Positions 1 through 8,734 of a stretch of DNA of 64,000 bases are shown here, piece after piece. This stretch comes from Flavobacteriia bacterium. Lineage in GTDB: Bacteria > Bacteroidota > Bacteroidia > Flavobacteriales_D > Crocinitomicaceae. The stretch spans positions 1 to 64,000 of the forward strand of contig CANFUT010000015.1 of the NCBI GenBank assembly GCA_947450325.1, written 5' to 3'. Position numbers and translations under genes: made by a program. The stretch's first letter is position 1. Every line of letters starts with the position of its first letter. A model generated the notes under the pieces. It was given only the letters and a program-made list of their open reading frames with translations, was not told where the DNA came from and did not search any database.

Positions 1-44
1 TAAACCTATGTCAGTTTAACTTTATTTTCGCTCGTTAGCGGGGT

Positions 45-74
45 CAAAGGTACACACTCTTTTTAATTCAACAA
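45..74 (-). promoter_or_regulatory. Bacteroidota-type promoter reading out of the left edge
   Basis: On the minus strand the sequence reads TTG (74-72), a 19-nt spacer, then TACCTTTG (52-45). This matches the Bacteroidota primary sigma consensus TTG-N19..21-TAnnTTTG with ideal spacing. It points to the left, so it should drive a gene beyond the window edge. In many flavobacteria gapA follows pfkA, but the identity of this gene cannot be seen here. Confidence 0.6.
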
Positions 75-253
75 GCGTTTTCAACAATCTTTTTTTAATT
101 AAATTTTAATAATGCAGGTAAATACTTGTAAATATGTGATTTAATCTTAATTAGAATTTAATATTTAATTAATGATAATAAATTCTGATACTAAACAAGC
201 AAGCTTATATAGAGTATAACGCAGAAAAAGCACTAAAAAAGAAAAGAGAAACC

Positions 254-1228
254 TTATTTAGACGTCAACATTCTACTCAACAAAGTCAATTTCTCAGTAT
301 CGAAATCAATTTTCTTGTTGATCCCATCTAAAATAGAAATCGTCTGAAGTTTGTCACCTACTGAACCAATCATCAAATTACTTTTACCATCAAGTAAAAG
401 TTGAACCGCAAAATCCCCCATTCTGGTGGCTAAAATCCTATCAAATGCAGTAGGACTGCCACCTCGTTGAATGTGTCCTAAAACGGAAGATCTTAAATCA
501 TAATTTTCTAAAAAAGGTCTTACTTTATTTATGACATCGAGCGAACCTCCTGCATCATCACCTTCCGCTACAATTATAATACTACTTCGTTTGCCTTGAT
601 TTTGCGATTTGATTTGTTGAACAAGCAACTGAATATCTGTTACTTCTTCTGGAACTAAAACCATCTCTGCCCCTGTGGCGATTGCTGAATTCAATGCGAT
701 AAATCCGGCATGTTTCCCCATTACTTCAACAAAAAAGACGCGATGATGACTTGTGGCTGTATCTCGAATTTTGTCAACCGCCTCAATGACAGTATTTAAT
801 GCAGTATCATACCCAATTGAATGGTCTGTTCCAAAAATATCATTATCAATTGTACCTGGAATTCCAATTATTGCAATCCCAATTTCTTTCGCTAAAATTG
901 TTGCTCCCGTAAAAGTTCCATCGCCGCCAACCACAATCAAACCATCAATGTTATTCTCAACTAATTTTAGAATGGCATCTTTGCGTTTTTCGGGATTCTT
1001 GAAGTCTTCACTTCGGGCAGTTCCTAAAATTGTACCGCCAAATTGAATGATATTGTCGACATCTGAATAGTTCATCTCCCAAAAATCTCCAGCCATCAAA
1101 CCTTTAAAACCATCTCTTATTCCAACAGGAATGATATTTCTATTCAAACAAGATTTTACAATCGATCTAATACAAGCATTCATCCCGGGACTATCACCAC
1201 CTGATGTTAAAAATGCGATTTTTTTCAT
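254..1228 (-). CDS. pfkA: ATP-dependent 6-phosphofructokinase
   Basis: This is 6-phosphofructokinase, which phosphorylates fructose-6-phosphate with ATP in the committed step of glycolysis, in the cytoplasm. All family signatures are present: GGDSPGMN (residues 10-17), the ATP-binding GGDGTF (101-106), the catalytic PGTIDND (124-130, Asp128 as likely base) and EVMGKHAG (168-175). At 324 residues it has the normal bacterial PfkA length. I chose the ATG at 1228, because the product then begins MKKIAFLTS as in the family; an in-frame ATG at 1252 would add eight residues with no homologous counterpart. It is followed within about 200 bp by a promoter reading out of the window, so it is probably transcribed alone. 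Confidence 0.95.
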   Translation of the reverse strand: MKKIAFLTSGGDSPGMNACIRSIVKSCLNRNIIPVGIRDGFKGLMAGDFWEMNYSDVDNIIQFGGTILGTARSEDFKNPEKRKDAILKLVENNIDGLIVVGGDGTFTGATILAKEIGIAIIGIPGTIDNDIFGTDHSIGYDTALNTVIEAVDKIRDTATSHHRVFFVEVMGKHAGFIALNSAIATGAEMVLVPEEVTDIQLLVQQIKSQNQGKRSSIIIVAEGDDAGGSLDVINKVRPFLENYDLRSSVLGHIQRGGSPTAFDRILATRMGDFAVQLLLDGKSNLMIGSVGDKLQTISILDGINKKIDFDTEKLTLLSRMLTSK

Positions 1229-1399
1229 AGCTGAAGTTTTGCCTTGATTCATATAATATAAATATAGGCATAAATAAAATAATATCTAAATTTATCGAAT
1301 TATAAATTATGGAATTCAATATGATGTTGCATCTCTATTGAAATAAAATGATTTTTCGACACCGAATCTAAAAAAATGGTGATTCAAAGCTAAGTTTAA

Positions 1400-1969
1400 A
1401 TGTTTCAAAGGAAAAGAAAAAAATACCGCTTATTGGGTGATTCAGAATTGATTGCTATTTATAAAGAAAGTCATGACACTGATTCTTTTGGCATCATCTA
1501 TGAACGTTACGGTCATTTGGTAATGGGGACTTGCATGAAATATTTAAAGGATGAATTTGAAGCTAAAGATTTGACTTCGAAAATATTTGAGGAATTAGGG
1601 GATAAAATCATCAAACATTCCATTGATTATTTCAAAGGATGGATTTACAGATTGACAAAAAATGAATGTTTGATGTATTTAAGAAAACAACAAACGAAAT
1701 TTTTAAATCAAGTTCAAATAGATTTATTAACAGAAGAATCCGAACAAATTGAGAATATTGAACCCAAACTGGTTTTACTAGAAAACACCCTTTCTGAACT
1801 TAAAACTGATCAAGAACAATGTTTGCGACTTTTTTATTTAGAAAACAAATCATATCACGAAGTTTCAGCTATTTTGAAACTCGACTTGAATAAAGTTAAA
1901 AGTGCGATTCAAAACGGCAAAAGAAATTTAAAACTTATTTTAATTCAGAACGATGAATTTAAACAATAA
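1400..1969 (+). CDS. RNA polymerase sigma factor, ECF / sigma-70 family
   Basis: A 189-residue ECF-type sigma factor. Region 2 covers roughly residues 14-100 (DSFGIIYERYGHLVMG..., then FKGWIYRLTKNECLMYLRKQ, the typical -10 recognition helix), and region 4 covers about 130-180 (a helix-turn-helix ending in VKSAIQNGKRNLK). Such factors redirect RNA polymerase to a small regulon, usually under an anti-sigma factor. The next gene starts inside this one (17-nt overlap), so the two are translationally coupled, and that partner has the cytosolic tail plus single membrane segment expected of a regulator. The signal sensed cannot be deduced. Confidence 0.9.
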   Translation: MFQRKRKKYRLLGDSELIAIYKESHDTDSFGIIYERYGHLVMGTCMKYLKDEFEAKDLTSKIFEELGDKIIKHSIDYFKGWIYRLTKNECLMYLRKQQTKFLNQVQIDLLTEESEQIENIEPKLVLLENTLSELKTDQEQCLRLFYLENKSYHEVSAILKLDLNKVKSAIQNGKRNLKLILIQNDEFKQ

Positions 1970-3017
1970 TATTTCCAATCAAGATTCACCAAACTCTCAT
2001 CTCACAAGGTCTGAGATTGATGCTTTTAGGACTGATGGTTCTAAAGTAGAATCAACGCAATTGGATGAATTCGAAAAAGATGCACTGGAAGGTTGGTCAA
2101 AAGCCAGTCAAGGAACTGAAAAAATGCGTCAACTTGATCAAAAATATTTAAGAAAATCGAATAGATTAATTTGGTTTTCAGGAATCACTTTTGTTTTACT
2201 TTTAGTAATTGCTTTTTTTAACTTGAAACAAACACAAAATCAACCAAAAAACATCTCCAAAAAAGAAGTTGTAGTTGACAAACAAGATATTGTCATTTCT
2301 AAAGAAATTCAAAAATTGGAAGAATTGCCTGAACATTTGCAAATCAATCCTGCGGTTGTTGTTTCCAATTTCAAGACCAAAGTGCAACAAATCGCGACAC
2401 AAAACAATCAAAATCAAGCAGAAAACGAAGAAGAATACTTCATATTGCCTTTAAAAGAAATTCAGCCTTATTCAATTAAACCAAAATTGACGTTAGATAA
2501 AAAACACGCCAAGGAAATTTATTTAAATGATTTTAAACTAGTAGACTATCGATCTTATCGATCAAAACCAGAAATTCAATCCAAACAAATTACACTTTCA
2601 GGAACACCTGCAGACGATGGTTTTGGAGGTCAGGAAGCTGAAAATGCAAATTGGAAATCGATTGATGTACCTTATCACGATTACATTAATCAAACGGTAG
2701 AACAATTCAAAACGGGGAATTTCAAACAAACATTGAATCGAACTCAATATATTCTGACTTTTTATCCTGATGATATCAATGCTTTGTTTTACGGTGGTTT
2801 GTGTTTTTACAACCTCAATGAAATAGATCAAGCAATAGAATCTTTTCAAAAAGTGATTGCTAATCCATTCAACAATTTTGACGAGGAGGCGCTGTGGTAT
2901 TTAGCAAATGCATACGACTTGAAAAATGACAAAGTAAAAGCGAAAGAACTTTACCAAATGATCTCCAACCAAAAAGGTTATTATACCAAACAAGCAGATA
3001 AAATGTTGAAAAAGTAA
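1953..3017 (+). CDS. Single-pass membrane protein with C-terminal TPR repeats, probable sigma-factor partner
   Basis: 354 residues. A hydrophilic N-terminal region (about 1-70, with the Bacteroidota-type FEKDALEGW motif) is followed by one membrane helix (about 73-90, IWFSGITFVLLLVIAFF), a long linker rich in charged residues and Gln/Asn, and a C-terminal TPR region (about 245-350) that includes NALFYGGLCFYNLNEIDQAIESF. Cytosol-in, periplasm-out topology is inferred. It overlaps the ECF sigma gene by 17 nt. Position and topology suggest an anti-sigma or signal-relay role, but no classical anti-sigma zinc motif is visible, so the function is inferred from context only. Confidence 0.7.
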   Translation: MNLNNNISNQDSPNSHLTRSEIDAFRTDGSKVESTQLDEFEKDALEGWSKASQGTEKMRQLDQKYLRKSNRLIWFSGITFVLLLVIAFFNLKQTQNQPKNISKKEVVVDKQDIVISKEIQKLEELPEHLQINPAVVVSNFKTKVQQIATQNNQNQAENEEEYFILPLKEIQPYSIKPKLTLDKKHAKEIYLNDFKLVDYRSYRSKPEIQSKQITLSGTPADDGFGGQEAENANWKSIDVPYHDYINQTVEQFKTGNFKQTLNRTQYILTFYPDDINALFYGGLCFYNLNEIDQAIESFQKVIANPFNNFDEEALWYLANAYDLKNDKVKAKELYQMISNQKGYYTKQADKMLKK

Positions 3018-3092
3018 TTTGAATAAACCGAAATCAAAATGCCGTAATTTTCTTTGAATTTTTTGTTCCTTTGTAGTTAAAGTTTGAGTTCT

Positions 3093-4604
3093 ATGAAAAT
3101 CACCATATCGTTATTCTTTTTTCTGCTTTTATATGCCATTTCATTTGGTCAAGCATCCAACATACTAAAATTTCAACGGTTAGATTTTGAAAGATTTCAA
3201 AAAGCATTTTTCAAAATAGAAGCGAATCCATATTTACACATTTCCGAACAAGCGCTTCAAAGCAATTTTCAAAAGTTGAGAGAAGACTTACGTTCTCCCC
3301 TTTCTCCTCTAGAGCAATATCAAAAATACGCTGCGTTTTTGGCTAAAATCCAATGTGGTCACACATCGCTAGCACCATCCAAAGCGGTTATCAAAGAATG
3401 GGGACGTGCAAATCAGAGTTTGCCTTTCGACGTTGTTTTGGTCAATAAAAAACTTTTTGCAACCGCGACACATCCAGACGACTTGATTTTACAAGCAAAA
3501 AATCAGAAAACCGCACCTAAATCTACCAAAGCAAAAGATGTCATTGTAGGAGGAACAGAAATCTACGCCATTGACCACAAAAACATTGCTGAATGGATGA
3601 AAATCATCAGTCCTTTCGTTTCATCTGATGAAAACGGCATGGATTTTAAATACTATACTGCGAGTCAATTATTTGATTTTTACAGATATTTAGCAAATCC
3701 AGAAAAGAAAGATTCAATTGAAATTCAATACATTTATAAAAAAGACACCATTTCGAAATTTGTAAAACTCCAACACCCGCTTGTAAATACAATCCGTGCG
3801 AGATTTGGAAACGACAAAATGGCAATGAAATTGAAAGATTTTGGTTCATTTAGCATTGAAAAAAACAAATACGGCTATTTCAAATTTGAAAGTTTTCAGT
3901 TTTCTAAAGGTTTGAAATATGATGCGTTTTTGAAGAGTTCCTTTGAATCAATGAAAAAGAAAAAAATCGATAAATTAATCATCGATTTAAGAGGTAACAC
4001 TGGAGGAATTATTCAAGTCGAAATATTGCGTTATCTTTTGGAAGAAGGAACCGATATTGGCGCTTATTATTTTGAAAAGCAATTGACTAAAAGTGAATTA
4101 AGAAAGCTAGGCGTAAAAATGCATAGTTGGACAACCAAAGTCTATCTCAAAAATTTGAAAGCCTTGAAAAAAGCTGACAAACGAAATCAAGAAGCCAATG
4201 GACCTTTAACGGTTGGGAAAAATTTCCCTGAAAAATTCAAAGGAAATATCGTTGTGATCACCGATGAAGGAACATTTTCTGCCGCATCGATACTGGCTTG
4301 CCATTTGAAAACACTTGCTAAAGCTAAAATTGTAGGCACGACTGCTGGAGGAAGTTTTTACGCTGGTAACGCTGGAACCTTGGAATTAGAATTGAAAAAA
4401 TCAAAGTTATCTATTCAATTGAATCCCAATTTTTTTAGCACGCAACTTTATCCAGCCGCAAACATTGATTTGGAAATCAAAAAACCGGATTTGGAAACTT
4501 TTTCAGAATCTGAAATTCCAAGTGCTAAGTTTGAATTAAATCCCAAGAAAGTAAAACCTACCGACGACCCGATAATCAAGCAAGCTGAAAAATTATTGAA
4601 GTAG
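3093..4604 (+). CDS. S41 family peptidase, secreted
   Basis: 503 residues. An N-terminal signal peptide (MKITISLFFFLLLYAISFG, cleavage probably before Gln20) sends it to the periplasm or outer membrane. The C-terminal half carries the S41 (tail-specific/tricorn-type) core: DLRGNTGG near residue 298, then TDEGTFSAAS with the likely nucleophile Ser396, then VGTTAGGS. No PDZ domain is obvious. I use the ATG at 3093; an in-frame TTG nine bases upstream is less likely. Its stop codon ends at 4604, immediately next to the stop codon of the convergent gene, so there is no room for a terminator between them. Confidence 0.85.
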   Translation: MKITISLFFFLLLYAISFGQASNILKFQRLDFERFQKAFFKIEANPYLHISEQALQSNFQKLREDLRSPLSPLEQYQKYAAFLAKIQCGHTSLAPSKAVIKEWGRANQSLPFDVVLVNKKLFATATHPDDLILQAKNQKTAPKSTKAKDVIVGGTEIYAIDHKNIAEWMKIISPFVSSDENGMDFKYYTASQLFDFYRYLANPEKKDSIEIQYIYKKDTISKFVKLQHPLVNTIRARFGNDKMAMKLKDFGSFSIEKNKYGYFKFESFQFSKGLKYDAFLKSSFESMKKKKIDKLIIDLRGNTGGIIQVEILRYLLEEGTDIGAYYFEKQLTKSELRKLGVKMHSWTTKVYLKNLKALKKADKRNQEANGPLTVGKNFPEKFKGNIVVITDEGTFSAASILACHLKTLAKAKIVGTTAGGSFYAGNAGTLELELKKSKLSIQLNPNFFSTQLYPAANIDLEIKKPDLETFSESEIPSAKFELNPKKVKPTDDPIIKQAEKLLK

Positions 4605-5642
4605 TTATTTGATAATTTTAGCCACCTCATCTAGTCCTAAAACAAGCACTGAATCTTTGAATGTTTGTTGGACTTTTATTTTAACCACGCTTCCTCGGCG
4701 TGCAGTCTTTACGCTTCCATTGTGAATAAAATCTGAGGGAATAGCGGCATATTTTTTCAATGATTTTCCAATTAACTTCACAGCTATTGTATGATCTGAA
4801 TCAAAATGCTTCCACTTTCTAACCTTAAAAAGAAGCGTCACTTTTGAACCACCTTCAACTACAGTTTTAGCTTTCCAATCCAGTTCATATTTGAAATTTC
4901 CCACTTGGGCCCAAATTTTCTCAACGGATTTGATATTTGAATAATCGGATGAATCCATTTCAACGTTAAGGGTCTTTGTACCAGTAGCTACCAGTTTTGC
5001 AACCACTTGGTGTTTGCGGATGTTTTTACCAACTTTTGCATTGATTGAAATGATTTTCCCATCAAACGGCGCCAAATAGAAGTAATTCGACATATTTGAT
5101 TCCGTCTTTTTGATTTCCTTGTAATTTTTGAGAAGATTTAAATTCGTCACGATTTTTTGCTCTTCTGCGTTACTAACTGGAGGGAAATCTGCAATCAATT
5201 GGTTTTCTGAAAGCGATGATGCAAAAACTTTCCACTTAACTAATTCGTTAGGCAAAATTAGTTTCTCTAAAATTTTAATCGCGTTATCACACTGGTTTTG
5301 AAACTGCTTTTTTTCGTCCAAATATTGTAAAAATGCATTTCTATTGTTGATTTGACACAATAATTGGTTCTTCTTAAACTGTTTTTCTCGTTGAAAGTCA
5401 ATCTCCCCTTCTTCCAGTTTACCAGCCACTTTGAATGAAAGATCAACGGTATCAGACAAAATTAAATTGGCAGTAAGGTTTAGATTAAGTTCTATTGATT
5501 TCAGCTTTACCGAAAACGCAGCATTCATCTCTTTTTTAGTTGCTTGCGCGGTTTTCACTAACGATTTCGTTTGTATCAGATAATAAATTACACAAGCAAT
5601 TAGTAGAATGAAAATCAAATAAAAAACTGCTTTTTTACGCAT
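4605..5642 (-). CDS. HlyD-like periplasmic adaptor (membrane-fusion) protein
   Basis: 345 residues with one N-terminal membrane anchor (about 5-25, AVFYLIFILLIACVIYYLI). Two half-lipoyl segments typical of membrane-fusion proteins are visible: SFKVAGKLEEG...KNQLLCQIN near 70-100 and FYLAPFDGKIISINAKVGKN near 190-215. They are separated by a helical region and followed by a beta-barrel-like tail. Such adaptors bridge an inner-membrane pump and an outer-membrane channel, but no pump or TolC gene is adjacent, so the partner is unknown. The gene stands alone, divergent from the next gene and abutting the S41 peptidase gene at its 3-prime end. Confidence 0.7.
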   Translation of the reverse strand: MRKKAVFYLIFILLIACVIYYLIQTKSLVKTAQATKKEMNAAFSVKLKSIELNLNLTANLILSDTVDLSFKVAGKLEEGEIDFQREKQFKKNQLLCQINNRNAFLQYLDEKKQFQNQCDNAIKILEKLILPNELVKWKVFASSLSENQLIADFPPVSNAEEQKIVTNLNLLKNYKEIKKTESNMSNYFYLAPFDGKIISINAKVGKNIRKHQVVAKLVATGTKTLNVEMDSSDYSNIKSVEKIWAQVGNFKYELDWKAKTVVEGGSKVTLLFKVRKWKHFDSDHTIAVKLIGKSLKKYAAIPSDFIHNGSVKTARRGSVVKIKVQQTFKDSVLVLGLDEVAKIIK

Positions 5643-5667
5643 AAATTGTGGATATAATATCGGTTCT

Positions 5668-5675
5668 CAAAAGTA
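5668..5675 (-). promoter_or_regulatory. -7 box for the HlyD-like gene
   Basis: TACTTTTG on the minus strand, 26 bp before the start codon at 5642, fits the Bacteroidota -7 consensus TAnnTTTG. No clear -33 TTG lies at 18-21 nt upstream. Confidence 0.45.
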
Positions 5676-5780
5676 CAAAATAAAGAACTTGGATTGATAT
5701 TAACCGTGGGATTAACTATATGTTAATAACTTCGTGGATAATGTATTTTACTGACTTAAAAAAAACAAGCAACTGACACC

Positions 5781-5788
5781 TATCTTTG
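5781..5788 (+). promoter_or_regulatory. -7 box for the 5812 gene
   Basis: TATCTTTG matches TAnnTTTG exactly, 24 bp before the ATG at 5812. Transcription should start around 5795. A -33 TTG at the ideal distance is not evident. Confidence 0.5.
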
Positions 5789-5811
5789 TAATTGAACGAA
5801 AACGAAATGCT

Positions 5812-6348
5812 ATGTTAGGAACGCTTATCAAACGTAGGCTGTCAGACAATCAAGTTGCGAATGTGTTTGTAAACGCATTGCTTGAGGTTGTGGACAATGG
5901 CTTCAAAGAAGTAGCAGCTTTAATTAACGACGACGCAGCCTTTGTGGCTTCTCCAAATATTTCATCTCATGAAGATGGTGAATTTGCTTTGATAGTAATT
6001 GTAGGAAATTTATCTTATCTCGAAAGTACTTTTGAAGCTGACCAAGCTTTCAGGGTAGAAAAATTGATCTTTGAAAAATTAGGCAAACTTTACGGTATGT
6101 CTGAGCAAGACTTCACGAAATTGGTACGCGAATACCAAAGCTTTATGACAAGAGTCAATCATCCTTCTAAAAACATGATTTACGCAATGTCTAAAGCGAT
6201 TTTCCACAAGTACAATTTGAATGAATTTCAAGATACTTATTTCAAAAGATTATCAGCACCAAATCCTTTGTTTTTGAAAAGAATGGATGAAGTGGTTGGA
6301 AATTTTATTTGGAACTGGGACTCATTCTTCAAGAAATATAAAATCTAA
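5812..6348 (+). CDS. Conserved hypothetical protein (178 aa)
   Basis: I do not recognise a named family. The 178-residue product has no signal peptide or membrane segment and looks globular and cytoplasmic: an N-terminal alpha/beta part (residues 1-85, with the hydrophobic strand EFALIVIVGNLSYL) and a helical C-terminal part ending NFIWNWDSFFKKYKI. It is a stand-alone gene with its own -7 box (5781-5788) and its own rho-independent terminator (6385-6412), which argues that it is a real monocistronic gene. Confidence 0.7.
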   Translation: MLGTLIKRRLSDNQVANVFVNALLEVVDNGFKEVAALINDDAAFVASPNISSHEDGEFALIVIVGNLSYLESTFEADQAFRVEKLIFEKLGKLYGMSEQDFTKLVREYQSFMTRVNHPSKNMIYAMSKAIFHKYNLNEFQDTYFKRLSAPNPLFLKRMDEVVGNFIWNWDSFFKKYKI

Positions 6349-6384
6349 AAACTTAGGGCGCCATTGGCGATAAATTGCAATCAA

Positions 6385-6412
6385 AGCTGGTCTATTTAGA
6401 CTGGCTTTTTTT
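6385..6412 (+). terminator. Rho-independent terminator after the 5812 gene
   Basis: AGCTGGTCT and AGACTGGCT pair over nine positions (two G-U pairs) around an ATTT loop and run directly into a tract of seven T. Confidence 0.75.
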
Positions 6413-6436
6413 ATGCGCTAATTAAGTGAAATAAAA

Positions 6437-6469
6437 TACAAAAAAAAATCGGGACGATAAATCCCGATT
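6437..6469 (-). terminator. Rho-independent terminator of the YtxH cluster
   Basis: On the minus strand an eight-base perfect stem (AATCGGGA / TCCCGATT, loop of seven) is followed by a run of T. It lies just past the stop codon of the YtxH gene at 6490. Confidence 0.8.
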
Positions 6470-6489
6470 CCAAATAATTTCTTGAAAGA

Positions 6490-6720
6490 TTATGCTTGAA
6501 CTTTTGACTTCACATGGTCAACGTCATTCTTACTTCTTTCGTAAAAATCATTTAATTTTCCCTTGATATCGTCAGTCATATTTTCACCTTTCGACATCAA
6601 TTTTTTTCTTGTTTCACTTCCTTTGCTTGGCGCGAAAAGTACTCCTAATGCAGCACCTACAGTTGCACCTACTAACAAAGCACCGATTAGCTTTGCATTG
6701 TTGTTGTTTGATTTTTCCAT
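6490..6720 (-). CDS. YtxH domain-containing protein
   Basis: 76 residues. After a polar start ([10 protein letters not shown]) comes a glycine/alanine-rich membrane segment (about 11-31, [20 protein letters not shown]) and the family signature [13 protein letters not shown], then a charged amphipathic helix that may form a coiled coil. YtxH proteins are small membrane-anchored proteins often linked to general or envelope stress in bacteria; their exact activity is not known. It is the last gene of a run of small minus-strand envelope genes and ends at a strong terminator. Confidence 0.85.
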   Translation of the reverse strand: MEKSNNNNAKLIGALLVGATVGAALGVLFAPSKGSETRKKLMSKGENMTDDIKGKLNDFYERSKNDVDHVKSKVQA

Positions 6721-6755
6721 GTTTCCTATGTATTATAAATTATTGATATTTTGAA

Positions 6756-6905
6756 TTATCGACCTCGAATGATACTTAGTAAAATCGAAATCACTGCTAG
6801 AATAAGTAAGATGTGAATCAAGCCGCCCAGGTTAAATCCTAAGAAACCGATGAACCAAAAAACTATTAAAACGACTGCTATTTGATAAAGTATTCTATTA
6901 CTCAT
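6756..6905 (-). CDS. Lmo0937-type small membrane protein
   Basis: 49 residues, nearly all membrane: MSNRILYQIAVVLIVFWFIG, then FLGFNLGGLIHILL and a short basic tail SIIRGR. This matches the two-helix Lmo0937-type family (GF.GGLIHILL core). I start at the ATG at 6905; a longer in-frame reading to 6977 would run back into the upstream gene and add unrelated residues. The upstream lipoprotein gene stops at 6910, so the two are likely co-transcribed. Function unknown; these proteins commonly occur near stress genes. Confidence 0.8.
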   Translation of the reverse strand: MSNRILYQIAVVLIVFWFIGFLGFNLGGLIHILLILAVISILLSIIRGR

Positions 6906-6909
6906 CTCA

Positions 6910-7329
6910 TTACTTTTTGGTAACCATATGTACTTCAGAATGATCACTTCCATCATCTGTTGAGTACCAAAAAGCATTTTCTTCCAATTTCAAAATTTTC
7001 AGATTGCGATTTGATTTGTCATCGTTGCCCGTCAATTGAATTCTTTCATCGTTGCTTTGAAATTTCCATGTTCCAACGCCATCGAAAAGTCCACATGAAT
7101 AACTGTAAGAACCACTTTTTGAAAATGTTTCAGTACAATCTGTGTACAAGCTTGTCAAATCATTGCCATTGACGGTATAATTATCAACTTTCCAAGTATT
7201 TGAAAGTCTTTCTGTTCTAGTGCGAAAACTGATCATTGGACCATCTTCGTATTTTTTGCAACTACTCATCAACGCCAAAACAGTTGAACCGATGGTTAAA
7301 ACAAAAATAAATGCGGTTAATTTTTTCAT
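6910..7329 (-). CDS. Lipocalin-like lipoprotein
   Basis: 139 residues with a lipoprotein signal (MKKLTAFIFVLTIGSTVLAL, lipobox LMSSC with the acylated Cys at 24). The mature part (KYEDGPMISFRTRTERLSNTWKV onward) follows the short lipocalin-like pattern common in Bacteroidota: an SNTWKVD opening strand, a GTWKF central strand and ILKLEENAFWY near the end. It is predicted to sit in the outer membrane or periplasm, with an unknown ligand. The four bases between its stop and the next start suggest one transcript with the Lmo0937-type gene. Confidence 0.75.
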   Translation of the reverse strand: MKKLTAFIFVLTIGSTVLALMSSCKKYEDGPMISFRTRTERLSNTWKVDNYTVNGNDLTSLYTDCTETFSKSGSYSYSCGLFDGVGTWKFQSNDERIQLTGNDDKSNRNLKILKLEENAFWYSTDDGSDHSEVHMVTKK

Positions 7330-7454
7330 GATATTGGTTTTAATTTATTTGCATTGAATATTAAAAATTGAATTTCAAACAACTACTCTAACAACATGTT
7401 GGATAAGAACATCTGTTAAAATAGCTGTTTTGAAAATCCATCATCAGGATAAAT

Positions 7455-8087
7455 CTAAAAACGGAATCCAATTGTTGCTTGATACCAAACGTTTTTATAA
7501 CGCGGTGTTGTTACAGTTCCTGATCCGTTATTCTTTTGAAAATCTGCTCCAGCTCTTAATCCAACAACGACATGTTTTATTGTAAAGTCAACACCGCCAA
7601 TTCCACAAAGGATATTTTTTCTGATGTTATCATTTTTAAATTCTGTTTCTTGTGCCGAAGTATTGATTGCAGATGAAAAAACATCTTTTTGGTGTATCAA
7701 ATAAGAATATTGCGGTCCCAAAACAATCGTGAAAAATGTAAGTGGTTTGAAAGCAAACAGTAAAGGAACATCAATAAAAGTAGTTGTTCTGGAAAAATCG
7801 TAAGGAGAACCAAGTAATCTTCCTGAGCCTTGAAATCCTTTTTGCGACAACAATATTTCTGGTTGAACCCCTAAATATTTTCCGATTGGAATTGAAAGAA
7901 AAGCACCACCAGCAAAACCTAATTTTCCATTTGCTTGAAAATCTTCCCCTTGTGTGTCATAAACATTTGAAAGGTTTGCTCCCACTTTTAATCCTCCTGT
8001 TAATTTTTCTCTGAAATCTTTATCCTGAGCAAATGATTGACTAGAAATCAAACAAATAGCTAAAAATAATTTTATTGAATTTTTCAT
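7455..8087 (-). CDS. Outer-membrane beta-barrel (porin/PorT-like) protein
   Basis: 210 residues: signal peptide MKNSIKLFLAICLISSQSFA, then repeated amphipathic strands with aromatic girdles (GGLKVGANLSNVYD, GFAGGAFLSIPIGKYLGVQPE, FTIVLGPQYSYLI, VVGLRAGADF) and a terminal strand YQATIGFRF ending in Phe, as expected for an outer-membrane beta-barrel. It fits the small eight-strand family often annotated as porin or PorT-like. It sits between two lipoprotein genes in the same orientation. Specific function unknown. Confidence 0.8.
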   Translation of the reverse strand: MKNSIKLFLAICLISSQSFAQDKDFREKLTGGLKVGANLSNVYDTQGEDFQANGKLGFAGGAFLSIPIGKYLGVQPEILLSQKGFQGSGRLLGSPYDFSRTTTFIDVPLLFAFKPLTFFTIVLGPQYSYLIHQKDVFSSAINTSAQETEFKNDNIRKNILCGIGGVDFTIKHVVVGLRAGADFQKNNGSGTVTTPRYKNVWYQATIGFRF

Positions 8088-8111
8088 ATTTTCTAAGTTT
8101 TTAAAATTGAA

Positions 8112-8549
8112 TTACTTCGTGTTTTTAGTTGTCAAATCTTTGAAAGCTTTACCAAAAGATTCCATGTCATGTTTGTACTCCGTTTTGAAGGCTTCCCAGT
8201 TCTCTTTTGAATTACCTTGGTAACCATCCATTTTTTGTGAAAGCATTTGATTTTTCATCTCTAAATTCAAAATCTCATCCTTGTATGCTGCGGATGCTTT
8301 TTTGTCTGAAGCAATTTTGATTTTGAAATCTTGAATGCTTTTTTCGTTTTCTGCAATGGCAACTAATTGTTCTTCTTTAAACTTGGCGATGTCAGCTTCA
8401 TTTTCTCTTTTTGCTTCTTCCAAATCTTCATTAGCCTCTCTTACATTCTCTTGTTCATCTTTTACTTTTTCAGTTGAAGATTCACAGCTTTGAAATATTG
8501 ATGCTCCAGCCAATAACATAACCGAAAGCAAGATGATAGAATTTTTCAT
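8112..8549 (-). CDS. Coiled-coil lipoprotein of unknown function
   Basis: 145 residues. A lipoprotein signal ends in lipobox IFQSC (Cys22). The mature protein is highly charged and almost entirely helical, with heptad-like EN...REANEDLEEAKREN and later KIASDKKASAAYKDEILNLE segments, so it probably forms a coiled coil anchored by a lipid. I recognise no family. It is the first gene of the minus-strand envelope cluster and starts with the same MKNSI residues as the next gene. Confidence 0.7.
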   Translation of the reverse strand: MKNSIILLSVMLLAGASIFQSCESSTEKVKDEQENVREANEDLEEAKRENEADIAKFKEEQLVAIAENEKSIQDFKIKIASDKKASAAYKDEILNLEMKNQMLSQKMDGYQGNSKENWEAFKTEYKHDMESFGKAFKDLTTKNTK

Positions 8550-8734
8550 TTTATTTGTATTAATTGTGAATGAATTTCCACACTACAAAGGTCCTCAAAT
8601 TGTGGTCGTTGGGTGTTACACAACTAAATCAAAAAGTTGTAAGATTCACACTTATAGAAATAAAAAAATCGACTGCTTATCCAACAGACGATTCAATGAG
8701 TTTTAACCTCAACTTTTGCTTTCACGCAAAGATT

